A stretch of 21,793 bases of DNA from the NCBI GenBank assembly GCA_900547835.1, contig URIJ01000010.1, positions 1 through 21,793 on the forward strand, read 5' to 3'. This DNA is from an uncultured Collinsella sp. Its GTDB lineage: Bacteria; Actinomycetota; Coriobacteriia; Coriobacteriales; Coriobacteriaceae. The translations under genes and the position numbers were made by a program. This document shows, piece by piece, positions 7,097 through 16,420 of this stretch. The notes under the pieces were generated by a model that was not told the DNA's origin, did no database searches, and was given only the letters and a program-made list of their open reading frames with translations. Numbering within the stretch: the first letter of the stretch is position 1; every line of letters starts with the position of its first letter.

Positions 7097-8548
7097 CTAG
7101 AAGCTAACGTCGAAGCCAGCGCCAGCGCCCTCTTCATCGGTGGTCGGCACGCCCTTTGCCTTGTTGTAGGCAAAGATCAAGACGATCGGCACGATAAAGG
7201 CGATGAGATTGCCAGCCACATACCACACGAGGGTCTCGGGCGTGACGATGAGCAGGCCAAGCACGCCGGTCAGACCCTGACCGATAGCGCGCACCTCAAA
7301 GAGCTTGACGAAGGCACCGCCGCAGCCTGCACCGATGCATGCGCAGATGAACGGGATGATCGAGTAGCGCATGTTTGCAGCAAAGATAGCGGGCTCGGAG
7401 ATTCCGACCAGCGTCGGGATAAAGGACGACATGCAGATGTTGCGCTCTTTGGAATGCTTCTTGTGAATGAGGTACATGCCGATGGCGCCGCCGCCCTGGG
7501 CGATGATGGAAACCGACCAGATGGCCTGGATGTAGTTGAAGCCAGTCGTGGCAACAAGGTTTGCCTCGATACCCTGGATGAACTGATGCGTACCGGTAAC
7601 GACAAGCGGCTGCAGGAACGCGGCGAAGACAAAGGCACCAAAGACGCCCATCCTGTTGTACAGGATATCGATTACGCCGGCGAGGACGTCGCCGATCAGG
7701 TTGCCGAGCGGGCCGAACACGGTGAACAGGGCGACGTTAGCAAGAATCAGGGTAACGGTCGGGACAAAGACGAACGAAACGACCTCGGGGATGTACTTCT
7801 GGGCAATCTTTTCGACCTTGGCCATAAACCAGGCAGTCAGGATTGCAGGGAACACGCCACCCTGGAAAGCAACCATGGGAATGGAGAGCGGACCAAAGTT
7901 CCAGTACTCAGCACCCGTCGGGTCCATAACGAACGTGTTGCGGTTCATAAGGCTCGGGTGAACCATGACGATACCGACGAGGATGCCCAGGATCGGGTTA
8001 CCGCCAAAACGCTTGACCGCGCTGTACATAACCAGGACAGGCAGGTAGTCGAAGGTGGTGGCGATAATGGCAAAGAAGCTTGCGAGGTTCTTGAGGAACT
8101 CGCTGTGATCGGCGAGGCTGCCCTCCATGCCAAAGAGGCCGTTGGCAACGATCAGCGACTTAAGGCCGATGATGATAGCGGCGCCGACGAAGGCGGGAAT
8201 GATGGGAATAAAGATGTCCGAGAATACCTTGAGGACCGAGAAGAACTTGCCCTTCTTGTCCGCCTCGGCGCCCTTGACCTCGGAAGCGCTGATCTCCTTA
8301 ACGCCCGTCAGAGCCATAAACTCATCGTAGACCTTGTTGACGGTACCGGTACCGAAGATGATCATGAGCTGGCCGCTGTTGTACAGCACGCCCTTGACGC
8401 CATCGATGTTCTCGAGCTCGGCCTTGTTGTATTTGCTCGTATCCTTGAGCACCAGACGCAGACGGGTCACGCAATGCGTGGCGCCCTCGATGTTCTCCAG
8501 TCCGCCGACGTTGTCGACGACTTGCTGGGACACTGCCTTGTAGTCCAT
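7097..8548 (-). CDS. scrA: PTS EIIBC component, probably sucrose-specific (no IIA domain)
   Basis: This 483-aa membrane permease should import and phosphorylate a disaccharide, most likely sucrose. The N-terminal IIB domain (about 1-85) contains GATHCVTRLR with the phosphorylated Cys26. An IIC domain of about ten hydrophobic segments (about 100-475) of the glucose/sucrose/trehalose class follows, with GTHQFIQGIE and GISEPAIF motifs. There is no C-terminal IIA domain, so phosphate must come from an IIA encoded elsewhere. The open frame begins 4 codons earlier (ATG 8560), but its ribosome site would touch the start. ATG 8548 has GGAG at proper spacing. The gene lies between two GH32 genes, which points to sucrose or a related fructoside. 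Trehalose is the main alternative by family alone. Confidence 0.88.
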   Translation of the reverse strand: MDYKAVSQQVVDNVGGLENIEGATHCVTRLRLVLKDTSKYNKAELENIDGVKGVLYNSGQLMIIFGTGTVNKVYDEFMALTGVKEISASEVKGAEADKKGKFFSVLKVFSDIFIPIIPAFVGAAIIIGLKSLIVANGLFGMEGSLADHSEFLKNLASFFAIIATTFDYLPVLVMYSAVKRFGGNPILGILVGIVMVHPSLMNRNTFVMDPTGAEYWNFGPLSIPMVAFQGGVFPAILTAWFMAKVEKIAQKYIPEVVSFVFVPTVTLILANVALFTVFGPLGNLIGDVLAGVIDILYNRMGVFGAFVFAAFLQPLVVTGTHQFIQGIEANLVATTGFNYIQAIWSVSIIAQGGGAIGMYLIHKKHSKERNICMSSFIPTLVGISEPAIFAANMRYSIIPFICACIGAGCGGAFVKLFEVRAIGQGLTGVLGLLIVTPETLVWYVAGNLIAFIVPIVLIFAYNKAKGVPTTDEEGAGAGFDVSF

Positions 8549-8593
8549 GTTCCTCTCCATTCCTTTTCTAAATCATAAAACGGTTCGTTGCCG

Positions 8594-9976
8594 CTACAGA
8601 GACGCGATCGTTGCGTTTGCGCACTTGAGCGCACCGTCGGTGACGGTAAGCGCCACACCCTGGCCCTGCTTGTTGCAGAAGCGAGCGTTGAGCGCAACAT
8701 CATCGACAAAGATGGTCGCGATGTCGTCGTCGACGACCAGACGCACATGGTGAGTGCCCTCGCCCTTAAAGAACAACGGACGCTCGAGGCCCATGTTGTT
8801 GACCTGGAACCACGGGTACTGGGGAGCCGGCGTGAACTCGAGCTTGCCCTCGCGCAGGTTGGCGCGGAACTCATAGGCAAGACCGGTCTCGGCGTCCTCA
8901 GCGAACTTGACCGAGAAGCCGGCAGCGTTACCGGCGAGCTCGATGTCGGCGTCAAGCATATAGGTGGAGCCGGCATCCGCGGCGAGCACCTGCTCGACCT
9001 TGCCCGACTCGCAGGAAAGTTCAAAGGCCTCGACTGCCTTAGCCTCGCCAAAGGCGCCAAGCATGCTGTCGGGGAGCTTGGTGCCGAGCGTTCCGTCGGC
9101 ACGCTGAACGATCTCGAGAGGCATAAAGGTGCCACCCCACAGGTAAGAGCTGGGGTCGCCGCCCTCGTCGCGCGTAGGAACCCAACCAAAGAGAACGCGG
9201 CGCTCGCCGTCAAATGCGGTACGTGCGGCATAGTACGCGCGGCCATCGAAGGAATCGTCCGCAGGAGTGATCCAAGGACCGTTGATAGAGCGAGACATGC
9301 GGTAACGGGTCTTGTTGCCATCACTGTACTCGGAGAACACCAGATACCACCAGTCGCCCATCTTAAAGAGATCAGGCATCTCGAACATGGTGTACAGGCC
9401 CGGATTCCACCAGTCGCCCTGGAACTCCCAGGTATCCAGGTCCTTGGAGGTGAACTTGACCAGACGACCGGTCATCAGACGCTTGTCCTCGCCCACACGC
9501 GTGCCGAGGATGAGCATGTACTCTTCGTTCTCCTCATCCCAAAGCACAAAGGGATCGCGCCAGTTGCGGTCATCGTAACCCTCCTGGGGCGGAAGCAGCG
9601 TCTCGGCGATGTTCTTCTCCCACTTGACGGCGTCGTCACTCGTTGCGTGAAGAAGAACCTGCTTCATCAAGCGTGCGCGGACCTTATCGCGATTGCAACC
9701 AGTGTAGAGCGCATGGTACTTGTCGCCCACCTTAAACACCGTGCCGGCATAAACATACTGGTCGACTTCCTCGTCGCCGCCACGCTCAAGGCTCTCGCCA
9801 AAGTCCTTGTAGTTGACGAAATCCTTGGTCGTCGCGAGTGCCCAGCCAAACGGCTCTCCGAAAGGTCCGGGGTTACGCGTGTCACGCTGATGATAGAGAT
9901 AGAACGTGCCGTCCTCGCCGTACGGCATGATGTCGCCTACCCAAATTCCCTCAGGCTGGTAATACACCTTGTGCAT
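8594..9976 (-). CDS. Non-canonical GH32 family hydrolase (VGD variant)
   Basis: This 460-aa intracellular protein belongs to the GH32 five-blade propeller group but departs from the usual N-terminal motif. Where ScrB has WxNDPNG, this protein has IWVGDIMPYG with a putative nucleophile Asp15. The other two acidic residues are in place: NWRDP (Asp141) and FEMPDLF (Glu199, replacing the usual EC by EM). A C-terminal beta-sandwich (about 320-460) follows. It shares little sequence with the second GH32 in the operon, so it is not a recent duplicate. It is first in the operon, starts at an ATG with AAGGA upstream, and lies directly behind the repressor-controlled promoter. It may act on a different fructoside, such as an isomer of sucrose or a fructose dianhydride. 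That is inference. Confidence 0.8.
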   Translation of the reverse strand: MHKVYYQPEGIWVGDIMPYGEDGTFYLYHQRDTRNPGPFGEPFGWALATTKDFVNYKDFGESLERGGDEEVDQYVYAGTVFKVGDKYHALYTGCNRDKVRARLMKQVLLHATSDDAVKWEKNIAETLLPPQEGYDDRNWRDPFVLWDEENEEYMLILGTRVGEDKRLMTGRLVKFTSKDLDTWEFQGDWWNPGLYTMFEMPDLFKMGDWWYLVFSEYSDGNKTRYRMSRSINGPWITPADDSFDGRAYYAARTAFDGERRVLFGWVPTRDEGGDPSSYLWGGTFMPLEIVQRADGTLGTKLPDSMLGAFGEAKAVEAFELSCESGKVEQVLAADAGSTYMLDADIELAGNAAGFSVKFAEDAETGLAYEFRANLREGKLEFTPAPQYPWFQVNNMGLERPLFFKGEGTHHVRLVVDDDIATIFVDDVALNARFCNKQGQGVALTVTDGALKCANATIASL

Positions 9977-10019
9977 CCGAGACTTCCTTTCTCACGAGAT
10001 ACTAACTCGGTACAACTGC

Positions 10020-10060
10020 AAGATATGTCAATCGTTTTCATATGTCAAACGTTTTCACAT
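10020..10060 (-). promoter_or_regulatory. Promoter with two LacI-type operators for the GH32-PTS-GH32 operon
   Basis: On the minus strand TTGACA (10043-10048) and TATCTT (10020-10025) are separated by 17 bp, close to consensus. Two operator-like sites overlap it: TGTCAATCGTTTTCATA (10026-10042) and TGTCAAACGTTTTCACA (10043-10059). Their CG centres are 17 bp apart. A repressor bound here would cover both -35 and -10. Confidence 0.75.
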
Positions 10061-10088
10061 CAATACGTTTTTTCGCAGTTCCAGTCGT

Positions 10089-10105
10089 CGGCAAACGGTT
10101 GACAT
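10089..10105 (-). promoter_or_regulatory. Third, weaker LacI-type operator-like site
   Basis: On the minus strand ATGTCAACCGTTTGCCG matches the TGTCAAACGTTT pattern of the two promoter sites. It lies about 46 bp upstream of them and 56 bp after the regulator's stop codon. It could allow looping or co-operative binding. Confidence 0.4.
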
Positions 10106-10160
10106 ATGCCGGCGAACGGTCATCAGAGGTGTTTGAGGAATTCTTTTGGCACGGGATGAA

Positions 10161-11171
10161 CTACGCGGTTTTGCCCTCAATGAGTTCAACGGGGAGCTTG
10201 ATATTCGATTCGGGCTTTTCACCGTTAACAAGAGCGATGATGGATTGCGCCGCGAGCTCTCCGATGCGATCGATATCTTGGCGTACGGTTGTTAAGTCAG
10301 GCATAAACGTCATAGTGCGGCGGGCACCATCCGCGCCCACGACCTTAATATCATCCGGAGCGCTCAAGCCGCGCTGCTTCATAACGTTGAGACAGATGGC
10401 CGCCATCGTGTCGTCTCCCGCAAAGATGCCGTCAATATCGGGGTTCTCATCGAGGATCTTCGCAACGACCGCGCCCTTTTCGTCGTCGGGCTTAACGAAC
10501 TCAACCTCACGGACAAGCGCGGACAAACCGGCCTGCTCAACAACATCGAGGTAGGCATCGGTACGCTTATTGGCAGGCATGCGCATGCGGCTATTGCTGC
10601 GCAGGCACAGGATACGCCTGCAGCCGTCATCAATCAGACGGCGCGTGGCGAGCTCGCCAATGCCATAGCTGTCACTTGCAATCTGGACAGAGCCCTCGCC
10701 AAGATCGCAGTCGATGCCAACCAGGCTCAAGCCCATCTCGGCATATGCCTCGGCACCGATATTGAGGGAGTTGACGATGACGCCGTCGACCATATTGCGG
10801 CGGAGCATGTCGATATAGGAACGCTCAAGATCAGGTCGATTGGCGCTGTTGCACAGCAACATCTTAAAGCCGTTTTCCGCTAACGTGCGCTCGACCGCCT
10901 GCACAACCTGAGCATGGAACGGGCTGCTCACAAAGGGAACGATCATACCGATAAGATTCAGGCGACCGTTGAGCATGGCACGGGCGATATCGTTGGGCGT
11001 ATAGTTGATGCGCTCCATCGCGGCATGGACCTTATCGCGGGTCTCTTGGCTAATATAGCCGCGATTATTAAGCACGCGAGATACCGTAGTAGGCGAAACC
11101 CCCGCCACCGCCGCAACTTCCTTGATGCCAGGCTTAGCAGAATCCTTAGAACGAGCGCCCTCGCGAGCCAT
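10161..11171 (-). CDS. scrR: LacI family transcriptional regulator of the sucrose operon
   Basis: This 336-aa repressor has a LacI helix-turn-helix and hinge at about residues 15-62 (GIKEVAAVAGVSPTTVSRVL, then NYTPNDIARAM) and a periplasmic-binding-protein-like effector domain (about 65-336). The latter includes the GIFAGDDTMA and IKVVGADG segments typical of the C-terminal subdomain. The start is ATG 11171, with GGAGG 5 nt upstream. The open frame could begin at 11192, but that would overlap the operator. The gene lies directly upstream of the GH32-PTS-GH32 operon, and sites with an AAACGTTT-like centre occur before both, so control of that operon plus autoregulation is likely. The inducer is not evident; sucrose-6-phosphate or fructose derivatives are reasonable guesses. 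Confidence 0.88.
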   Translation of the reverse strand: MAREGARSKDSAKPGIKEVAAVAGVSPTTVSRVLNNRGYISQETRDKVHAAMERINYTPNDIARAMLNGRLNLIGMIVPFVSSPFHAQVVQAVERTLAENGFKMLLCNSANRPDLERSYIDMLRRNMVDGVIVNSLNIGAEAYAEMGLSLVGIDCDLGEGSVQIASDSYGIGELATRRLIDDGCRRILCLRSNSRMRMPANKRTDAYLDVVEQAGLSALVREVEFVKPDDEKGAVVAKILDENPDIDGIFAGDDTMAAICLNVMKQRGLSAPDDIKVVGADGARRTMTFMPDLTTVRQDIDRIGELAAQSIIALVNGEKPESNIKLPVELIEGKTA

Positions 11172-11190
11172 AGCACCCTCCCCCATCAAC

Positions 11191-11221
11191 ATGTCAAACG
11201 TTTACATACGAACAAAGCATA
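11191..11221 (-). promoter_or_regulatory. Autoregulatory operator and -10 element before the LacI-type gene
   Basis: TGTCAAACGTTTACATA (11192-11208) has the same core as the operators at 10026-10059. On the minus strand a TATGCT -10 (11216-11221) lies just upstream, so the operator would cover the transcription start. No good -35 is visible. Confidence 0.55.
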
Positions 11222-11320
11222 CCCCAACAACAGCGGGAAGACGGTAACAGCACAAGTAAGTAAACGACTCATCCAAATAATTAGGAGAGTTCCGCCTAAA
11301 GGGTGACTACACAGGACCCC

Positions 11321-11450
11321 CGCCGGGCCGCTTTGGGTTACTTTCCAAAACATTTCCGCAGGACGCAAAGGGCTCCGCCGCGCGAAGCGCGCAGCGGAGC
11401 CCTTTGCATGTCCGAGGACGTTTTGGAAAGTAACCCAAAGCGGCCCGGCG
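11321..11450. repeat. 130-nt nested palindrome downstream of the pfl genes
   Basis: Perfect 31-nt arms (11321-11351 and 11420-11450) enclose a second perfect 14-nt stem (11365-11378 and 11394-11407), which encloses CGCGC-GAA-GCGCG (11379-11391). It fills most of the 301-bp gap between the glycyl-radical-domain gene and the LacI-type gene. It may act as a terminator for the pfl operon, though no T-run is present. It looks like a mobile or REP-like intergenic repeat. Confidence 0.7.
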
Positions 11451-11472
11451 ATCCTGCGGGAGTTAAACCCCT

Positions 11473-11724
11473 TTAGAACTTGTCGTGGAAGGTGCGCGAA
11501 ATGACCTCGTCCTGCTGCTCCTTGGTGAGCGTGTGGAAGTTCACGGCATAGCCGGAAACGCGGATGGTCAGCTGCGGGTACTTCTCGGGGTGAGCCTGAG
11601 CATCGAGCAACGTCTCACGGTTGAAGACGTTGATGTTCAGGTGATGGCCACCCTTCTCGGCGTAAGCGTCGAGCATGTGGACCAGGTTATCGGCCTGAGT
11701 CTCGGAAACTTCAGAAACCTTCAT
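11473..11724 (-). CDS. Stand-alone glycyl-radical domain, C-terminal part of pyruvate formate-lyase
   Basis: This 83-aa protein corresponds to the last part of a normal PFL. NLVHMLDAYAEKGGHHLNIN (13-32) is followed by NRETLLDAQ, PEKYPQLTI and RVSGYAV (55-61), with the radical-bearing Gly58, then a TLTKEQQDEVISRTF tail. It lacks the roughly 45 N-terminal residues found in the E. coli spare-part protein GrcA/YfiD. It has its own AAGGAG site 7 nt before the ATG, and its reading frame differs from pflB, which ends 85 bp upstream. The upstream PFL has no radical domain, so this should be an obligate small subunit, activated by PflA and assembled with PflB. Replacing only this piece after oxygen damage is an attractive inference. 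Confidence 0.9.
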   Translation of the reverse strand: MKVSEVSETQADNLVHMLDAYAEKGGHHLNINVFNRETLLDAQAHPEKYPQLTIRVSGYAVNFHTLTKEQQDEVISRTFHDKF

Positions 11725-11747
11725 AATGTGTCTCCTTCGATCGATAG

Positions 11748-11767
11748 GCGCCGGCCGAAACCGGCGC
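11748..11767 (-). other. GC-rich hairpin between pflB and the radical-domain gene
   Basis: GCGCCGG (11748-11754) pairs with CCGGCGC (11761-11767) around a 6-nt loop. It lies 10 bp upstream of the radical-domain gene's ribosome site. No T-run follows, so it probably marks an RNA processing or stability element more than a full terminator. Confidence 0.55.
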
Positions 11768-11783
11768 GCTAATCAGTAATCGT

Positions 11784-11808
11784 TATTGTTAGTATAGCAC
11801 TAACAATA
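11784..11808 (-). other. AT-rich hairpin just after the pflB stop codon
   Basis: TATTGTTAGT (11784-11793) pairs perfectly with ACTAACAATA (11799-11808) around a 5-nt loop, starting 1 nt past the pflB stop. With the GC-rich hairpin it makes a two-stem spacer between the two PFL genes. Confidence 0.55.
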
Positions 11809-11809
11809 G

Positions 11810-13861
<2,052 letters not shown>

Positions 13862-14256
13862 TGTGTAACCACGCTCCTAGTTACGTGTAATGCGGCGCTC
13901 TCTCACACCGCTGCTTATTGAATTCTTGAATTATCGGCTTGCACTACCGGCTTCTTCCGTTCTTCACCACACGTTGGTACAGGGAAAAACGTTTGTCCAC
14001 CTTGGAACTGCAACCCAAAACCCAAGATTTCACCCGTTTGAGAAGGATAACATAGCTACCCCCTTCATCAGGGCTGTTATATGTTTCTTTTTTTATACCA
14101 TTAGGGCGTTTTTAACAAATCCGCAGGAAATGCGAGCGCGAACAACTACCGTTCACCGATTTGTTTGGTATTTTTCCTTGCCTTTGTACGACCTTCGCTC
14201 TAGCTGTTATGCCAGCTTTAGCAGGATAAAGTGTCCCAGAGACCCTACAGAAACTG
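13862..14256. other. Long non-coding leader/promoter region of pflB
   Basis: No convincing gene lies in this AT-richer stretch. On the minus strand I see TTGTTA with TATAAA 15 bp later (about 14094-14120), which is a tight promoter spacing. An imperfect hairpin around CCCT-TCATC-AGGG (14061-14073) is flanked by ATAAC/GTTAT, and AATTCTTGAATT lies near 13921-13932. The length suggests a regulated promoter with a structured leader. The regulator is not identifiable. Confidence 0.3.
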
Positions 14257-14290
14257 CAGGGCGGCCACGGGATCCCCCGTGGCCGCCCTG
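14257..14290 (-). terminator. Terminator after kdgT
   Basis: A perfect 15-bp GC-rich stem (14257-14271 with 14276-14290) has a 4-nt loop. On the minus strand a short TTT run follows 3 nt after the stem. It lies about 40 bp past the permease stop and should separate this operon from the pfl genes. Confidence 0.65.
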
Positions 14291-14328
14291 TGGCGTAGCT
14301 AGTTTTTAGCTTTGATTGCCGCTTGGCA

Positions 14329-15348
14329 TTAGGCGGCTGCGGCGGCCTTGTCGGTCGTTGCCTTGCTATCGCCGTTGCCCTGGCCCTCAAAATGCTTGTA
14401 GCACCAGCTGGTGACCAGCGGGGTCAAAATAGCCGTCACGATTGCGCAGGCAGCAACCTGTGCCGTAGCCGTCGCGAGCACGGCGCCACCGTACATGGCC
14501 CCATTGACGCTTGCCATGGCAGCAGGCGTGGCCACATTGGCTCCGGCGCAGCTTGAAATGGCCGCACCTGCGACACCCGTACCGCCCGTGAGCTTATCGA
14601 CCGCGATGACGGGAATTGCAAAGACCACCGAGCAGATCACGCCGAGCAGGATGCCGGGAAGACCGCCGTTGATAAGCTGACCAAAAGTCATGGTCGAGCC
14701 CATGGCAAAGAAGACGAGCACGATGATGGCGGAAAGTGCCGGTGCCATCATCTTCTTAAAGCTGGGGAAGAGGTTGCCCAGAATAATGCCGACGACGATC
14801 GGCAGGATGGCGCCCACGAGCGACCAGCCGATCGGAGCCTGGCCGGCAGCGCCAAGGACAATCATCGTGACCGGAGGGCCGACAACCAGCGTGGTGATGG
14901 CGACGGCGCCACGCTCGGCTTCGTTGCCCATGGTGCCCATCAGTCCAGCGTACATAGCGTTGTTGGCACCCGTGCAAGCCGCCAGCATCACCATGGCAGA
15001 GATGCCAAACAGGTTGTCGTTGAACACATAAAGGATGAGCAGCGACACGGCAACGACCACGATCTGCTTGACGGCGATGATGATGGCACCGCGGGCAGCG
15101 GCGGCAGGAGCACTCTTAAACGAAATCGTCGTACCGACGATAAGCAAAAAAGCGCCCACGAGCGGGCCTGCACCCTGCTGGGTCATGCCAAGCGTAAAGC
15201 TGCCGAGCGTTTTGAACAGGTCAGGGAACAGCGTGTTGAGCAGGCAGCCCAACAAAAGCGGCACCAAAATATTGGCACCCGGGATGGAGGACATCTTAAA
15301 GAACGGCTCCTTTGCCGCCGGCGCCTCCACCGCAGTCGATTCACTCAT
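14329..15348 (-). CDS. kdgT: 2-keto-3-deoxygluconate permease, KdgT family
   Basis: This 339-aa integral membrane protein has about ten hydrophobic segments and should carry 2-keto-3-deoxygluconate by proton symport. Family features are an opening like IPGANILVPLLLGCLLNTLFP, the GTTISFKSAP segment, ACTGANNAMYAGLMGTMG and a GATVATPAAMA-like SCAGANVATPAAMA. Length fits (E. coli KdgT is 327 aa). An Ala/Lys-rich tail follows the last helix. The start is ATG 15348 with AAGGAG 6 nt upstream; the in-frame ATG at 15369 has none. The gene follows an SDR dehydrogenase by 108 bp on the same strand, a pairing consistent with uronate or pectin breakdown. KDG kinase and aldolase genes are not in the window. 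Confidence 0.87.
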   Translation of the reverse strand: MSESTAVEAPAAKEPFFKMSSIPGANILVPLLLGCLLNTLFPDLFKTLGSFTLGMTQQGAGPLVGAFLLIVGTTISFKSAPAAAARGAIIIAVKQIVVVAVSLLILYVFNDNLFGISAMVMLAACTGANNAMYAGLMGTMGNEAERGAVAITTLVVGPPVTMIVLGAAGQAPIGWSLVGAILPIVVGIILGNLFPSFKKMMAPALSAIIVLVFFAMGSTMTFGQLINGGLPGILLGVICSVVFAIPVIAVDKLTGGTGVAGAAISSCAGANVATPAAMASVNGAMYGGAVLATATAQVAACAIVTAILTPLVTSWCYKHFEGQGNGDSKATTDKAAAAA

Positions 15349-15405
15349 ATATATCTCCTTTGGATGCATGCGAATCGTAGCCGCACGCGCCTATGTCAGA
15401 AAGAA

Positions 15406-15437
15406 GGCGACGGTCCCGAGTCGCAGGAGCCGTCGCC
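15406..15437 (-). other. Hairpin between the SDR gene and kdgT
   Basis: GGCGACGG (15406-15413) pairs with CCGTCGCC (15430-15437) across a 16-nt loop, followed on the minus strand by TTCTTTCT. It could be a leaky terminator that lowers permease expression relative to the dehydrogenase. Confidence 0.45.
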
Positions 15438-15456
15438 GAATAATCGTCGCGAGGTA

Positions 15457-16206
15457 TTACCCGTCCAGGACGATGCCGCCGTCGCAGTCACCGATCTCGC
15501 CGTTAACGAAGCTGGCGAGGTCGGAGGCAAAGAAGAGCACCATCTGCGCAGGTTCGCTGGCCTGGGCGGCGCGGCCCAGAGGAATACCGTTGATGATGCG
15601 CTGAGAGTTCTCGTCAGAGAGGATCGAGGTCATATCGGTAAGCGTGAGCGACGGGCATACAGCGTTGCAGCGAACGCCAAACTTGCCGCCTTCCTTGGCG
15701 ACTGCCTTGGTTAGACCGTTAACACCGGCCTTGGAGCTCGCGTAAGCCGCGGTGCCGAGCAGGCCGCCGCCGATCTTGCCAGCAACAGAGCTCACGTTGA
15801 CGATAGTGCCGGCATGGGCCGCCTTAAAGTGCGGGTACACGGCGTTCATCATGGTAAAGGTGCCGTTGAGGTTGATGTCGATGGTACGGCGCCACTCAGT
15901 GTCATCGATCTCGTCGAACTTCTTGGTGCTGATGACGCCAGCGCAGTTAATCAGGATGTTGGTTTGCGGCAGGTCCGTAAAAATCTGCTCGACAGTCTCG
16001 CGCGCCTTGGGTGCATCGGCGACATCGAGCTGATAGAACTTGTTGCCCTCGCCAAGCTCGGCCACCGCGGCCTCGCCCTTAGCAGCGTTCCTTGCGATGA
16101 GCGCGACATGTCCGCCGCCCGCGACGATGCCCTTGGCGATCTCGAGGCCAATGCCCTGAGTGCCGCCCGTGACAATCGCGGTCTTGCCCGTGAAGTCAAA
16201 TGCCAT
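15457..16206 (-). CDS. SDR family oxidoreductase, possibly acting on ketodeoxyuronate/gluconate
   Basis: This 249-aa classical short-chain dehydrogenase has the cofactor loop TGGTQGIG (13-20), NCAG (87-90), and the catalytic set Asn112, Ser139/140, Tyr155 and Lys159 in YASSK. The C-terminal DCDGGIVLDG is typical of the family. Arg39 after the second strand hints at NADP(H), but this is weak. I chose ATG 16206 because AAGGGGGA precedes it and the SDR fold begins there. The open frame runs on to 16323 with sequence that does not resemble an SDR. Pairing with a KdgT permease suggests a KduD-like 2-dehydro-3-deoxygluconate 5-dehydrogenase or a gluconate 5-dehydrogenase. Substrate prediction for SDRs is unreliable. 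Confidence 0.85.
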   Translation of the reverse strand: MAFDFTGKTAIVTGGTQGIGLEIAKGIVAGGGHVALIARNAAKGEAAVAELGEGNKFYQLDVADAPKARETVEQIFTDLPQTNILINCAGVISTKKFDEIDDTEWRRTIDINLNGTFTMMNAVYPHFKAAHAGTIVNVSSVAGKIGGGLLGTAAYASSKAGVNGLTKAVAKEGGKFGVRCNAVCPSLTLTDMTSILSDENSQRIINGIPLGRAAQASEPAQMVLFFASDLASFVNGEIGDCDGGIVLDG

Positions 16207-16321
16207 GACTCCATCCCCCTTTATATAAGGTGTCTCCTCGCGGGAAGTTGGAGCATCGCACGTGGCGATTATATGAGTCCCAGTCGTCATGGTGGTGACA
16301 ACCCCTCGCCTAACCGCGTGC

Positions 16322-16349
16322 ATGATAGTTCTTTAAAACGCTTCAGCAA
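16322..16349 (-). promoter_or_regulatory. Candidate promoter for the SDR-kdgT operon
   Basis: On the minus strand TTGCTG (16344-16349) and TATCAT (16322-16327) are 16 bp apart. The leader would be about 110 nt. The spacer contains AAGCGTTTTA, loosely like a LacI-family half-site. Confidence 0.42.
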
Positions 16350-16420
16350 TTGAATGATTTTAAGTCTTTATGCGCTCTTTATATTGCCCACTGTATGAGG
16401 CCCGCGTATGGGGGTATCAT

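Noticed and set aside
8588..10102. A 504-codon plus-strand open frame opposite the variant GH32 gene
   Set aside because: No domain, composition typical of an antisense shadow, and it would cross the operators and promoter of the sucrose operon.
13890..14309. A 139-codon plus-strand open frame in the pflB upstream region
   Set aside because: No ribosome site, no recognisable family, and it runs through the kdgT terminator stem. More likely non-coding leader DNA.
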